This document shows positions 5,719-6,433 of a DNA stretch of 6,433 nt, one piece after another (position 1 is the first letter of the stretch; each line of letters opens with the position of its first letter). The DNA lies in the NCBI GenBank assembly GCA_030039975.1, contig JASHUO010000296.1, positions 1 through 6,433 on the forward strand. The letters run 5' to 3'. Under the pieces are notes generated by a model. That model was not told the DNA's origin. It saw only the letters and a program-made list of their open reading frames with translations, and ran no database searches. Source of the stretch: Alphaproteobacteria bacterium (lineage in GTDB: Bacteria > Pseudomonadota > Alphaproteobacteria > ATCC43930 > CGMCC-115725). Position numbers and translations under genes: made by a program.

Positions 5719-6433
5719 TCAGTGCGACAGCAGCAGCGGCAACAGGCTGGTGCCGACGACTTGGCGCGTCGCGCCGCCGAACAGCATCTCGCGCCAGGGA
5801 GCGCGGCCATAGCCGCCCATCACCAGGAGATCGCAGGCATGGTCGCGCGCCGCCGCCAACACCAGCTCGCCCGGGCCCACGCCCTTGACGGGATGGACCG
5901 CTTTGGTGACGGCGCGGACGCCGTACCAGGCGAGATGCTTCGCCAGCGCATCGGCACCGGTTTCGCCCACCGCAAACACATACACCTCGCGCGCGCCAAC
6001 GAGCAGCGGCATCGCCGCCGCCACCGCCTTGGCGGCTTCGGGCGAATTGTTCCAAGCGAGGGCGATGCTCTCGCCGAGCGCCGTCGGCGCTTCGACCGGC
6101 GCCACCAGCACCGGCCCACCGGAGCTTAGCAGCGCCTGCTCGATGGCATCGCTATAGGGCTCGTCGGTGACGCGGCCGGAGCGGCCGAGCACCATCAGAT
6201 TGAAGAGCCGCGCGCGATCGGCAAGCTTCACCGAACCATAGCCCGTTTCCTCGCGCCAGCACGCCGAAGCCCGATGCAGCAGCGCCGGATCGCTGCCGAG
6301 CGGCGGCGGCTCCGATTGCAGCGGCAGCGCATGCCGCGCCACCGCGGCGTCGAAGATCTGCCGCGCTTGCGCCGCCGTCGCATCGGCATCGCGCGTGGCG
6401 CTCTCGATGATATCGCCGCTGAGCGGCGTGCCG
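5719..6433 (-). CDS. Universal stress protein (UspA family), two-domain, 5'-truncated
   Basis: The minus-strand frame ends at TGA 5721-5719 and stays open to the window edge, giving 238 residues. Full tandem Usp proteins are about 275-280 residues, so roughly 40 are missing. A GTG at 6342 is in frame, but family-like sequence (SGDIIESATRDADATAAQAR) continues upstream, so it is not the start. The visible part is the end of a first Usp domain (to RAPVLVAP-like SSGGPVLVAPVEAP) and a complete second one: IALAWNNSPEAAKAVAAAMPLL, then VYVFAVGE, then DLLVMGGYGRAPWREMLFGG and the final strands. The nucleotide-binding motif G-x2-G-x9-G-S/T is present as GGYG-(9)-G but has Gly in place of the final Ser/Thr. 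UspA proteins bind ATP or other nucleotides and help cells survive starvation and oxygen limitation. Its promoter lies beyond the window. It converges on the GNAT-like gene. Confidence 0.88.
   Translation of the reverse strand, partial: GTPLSGDIIESATRDADATAAQARQIFDAAVARHALPLQSEPPPLGSDPALLHRASACWREETGYGSVKLADRARLFNLMVLGRSGRVTDEPYSDAIEQALLSSGGPVLVAPVEAPTALGESIALAWNNSPEAAKAVAAAMPLLVGAREVYVFAVGETGADALAKHLAWYGVRAVTKAVHPVKGVGPGELVLAAARDHACDLLVMGGYGRAPWREMLFGGATRQVVGTSLLPLLLSH

Overview
The window is GC-rich DNA with the codon use and gene families of an alphaproteobacterium (Rhodospirillales or Hyphomicrobiales-like). This placement is an inference from style: there is no rRNA or other marker gene. 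Six protein genes run off an edge or are complete, and one gene remnant is present. I saw no tRNA, rRNA, CRISPR array, transposase or phage gene.

Left block (1-3448): a 5'-truncated class III PLP aminotransferase is followed, with a one-base stop/start overlap (TGATG), by a Gfo/Idh/MocA oxidoreductase. Facing them on the minus strand is a membrane CDP-alcohol phosphatidyltransferase with an N-terminal domain that looks like a decayed nucleotidyltransferase. The oxidoreductase and phosphatidyltransferase genes converge and overlap by 139 bases. An oxidoreductase, an aminotransferase and a CDP-alcohol transferase together suggest the making of an amino-polyol or polyol headgroup and its transfer to a lipid or a phosphodiester solute. 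The substrate cannot be read from the sequence.

Middle (3449-3867): a gene-poor stretch. It holds what looks like the last ~54 codons of a lysylphosphatidylglycerol-synthase/flippase-type membrane protein (3523-3687, plus strand), then a nested inverted repeat of REP-like type (3760-3827). This looks like a scar of rearrangement beside the lipid genes.

Right block (3868-5131): a small EthD-domain protein (minus) and a classical short-chain dehydrogenase (plus) diverge from a 199-base intergenic region. Each has a clear Shine-Dalgarno sequence.

Right end (5132-6433): a GNAT-like protein is preceded by a near-consensus FNR/FixK/Anr box. The box is placed so that transcription would start at or next to the ATG, which would give a leaderless, oxygen-controlled transcript. 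It converges on a two-domain universal stress protein truncated by the window edge. A GNAT protein and a UspA protein beside an FNR-type site fit a low-oxygen stress locus.
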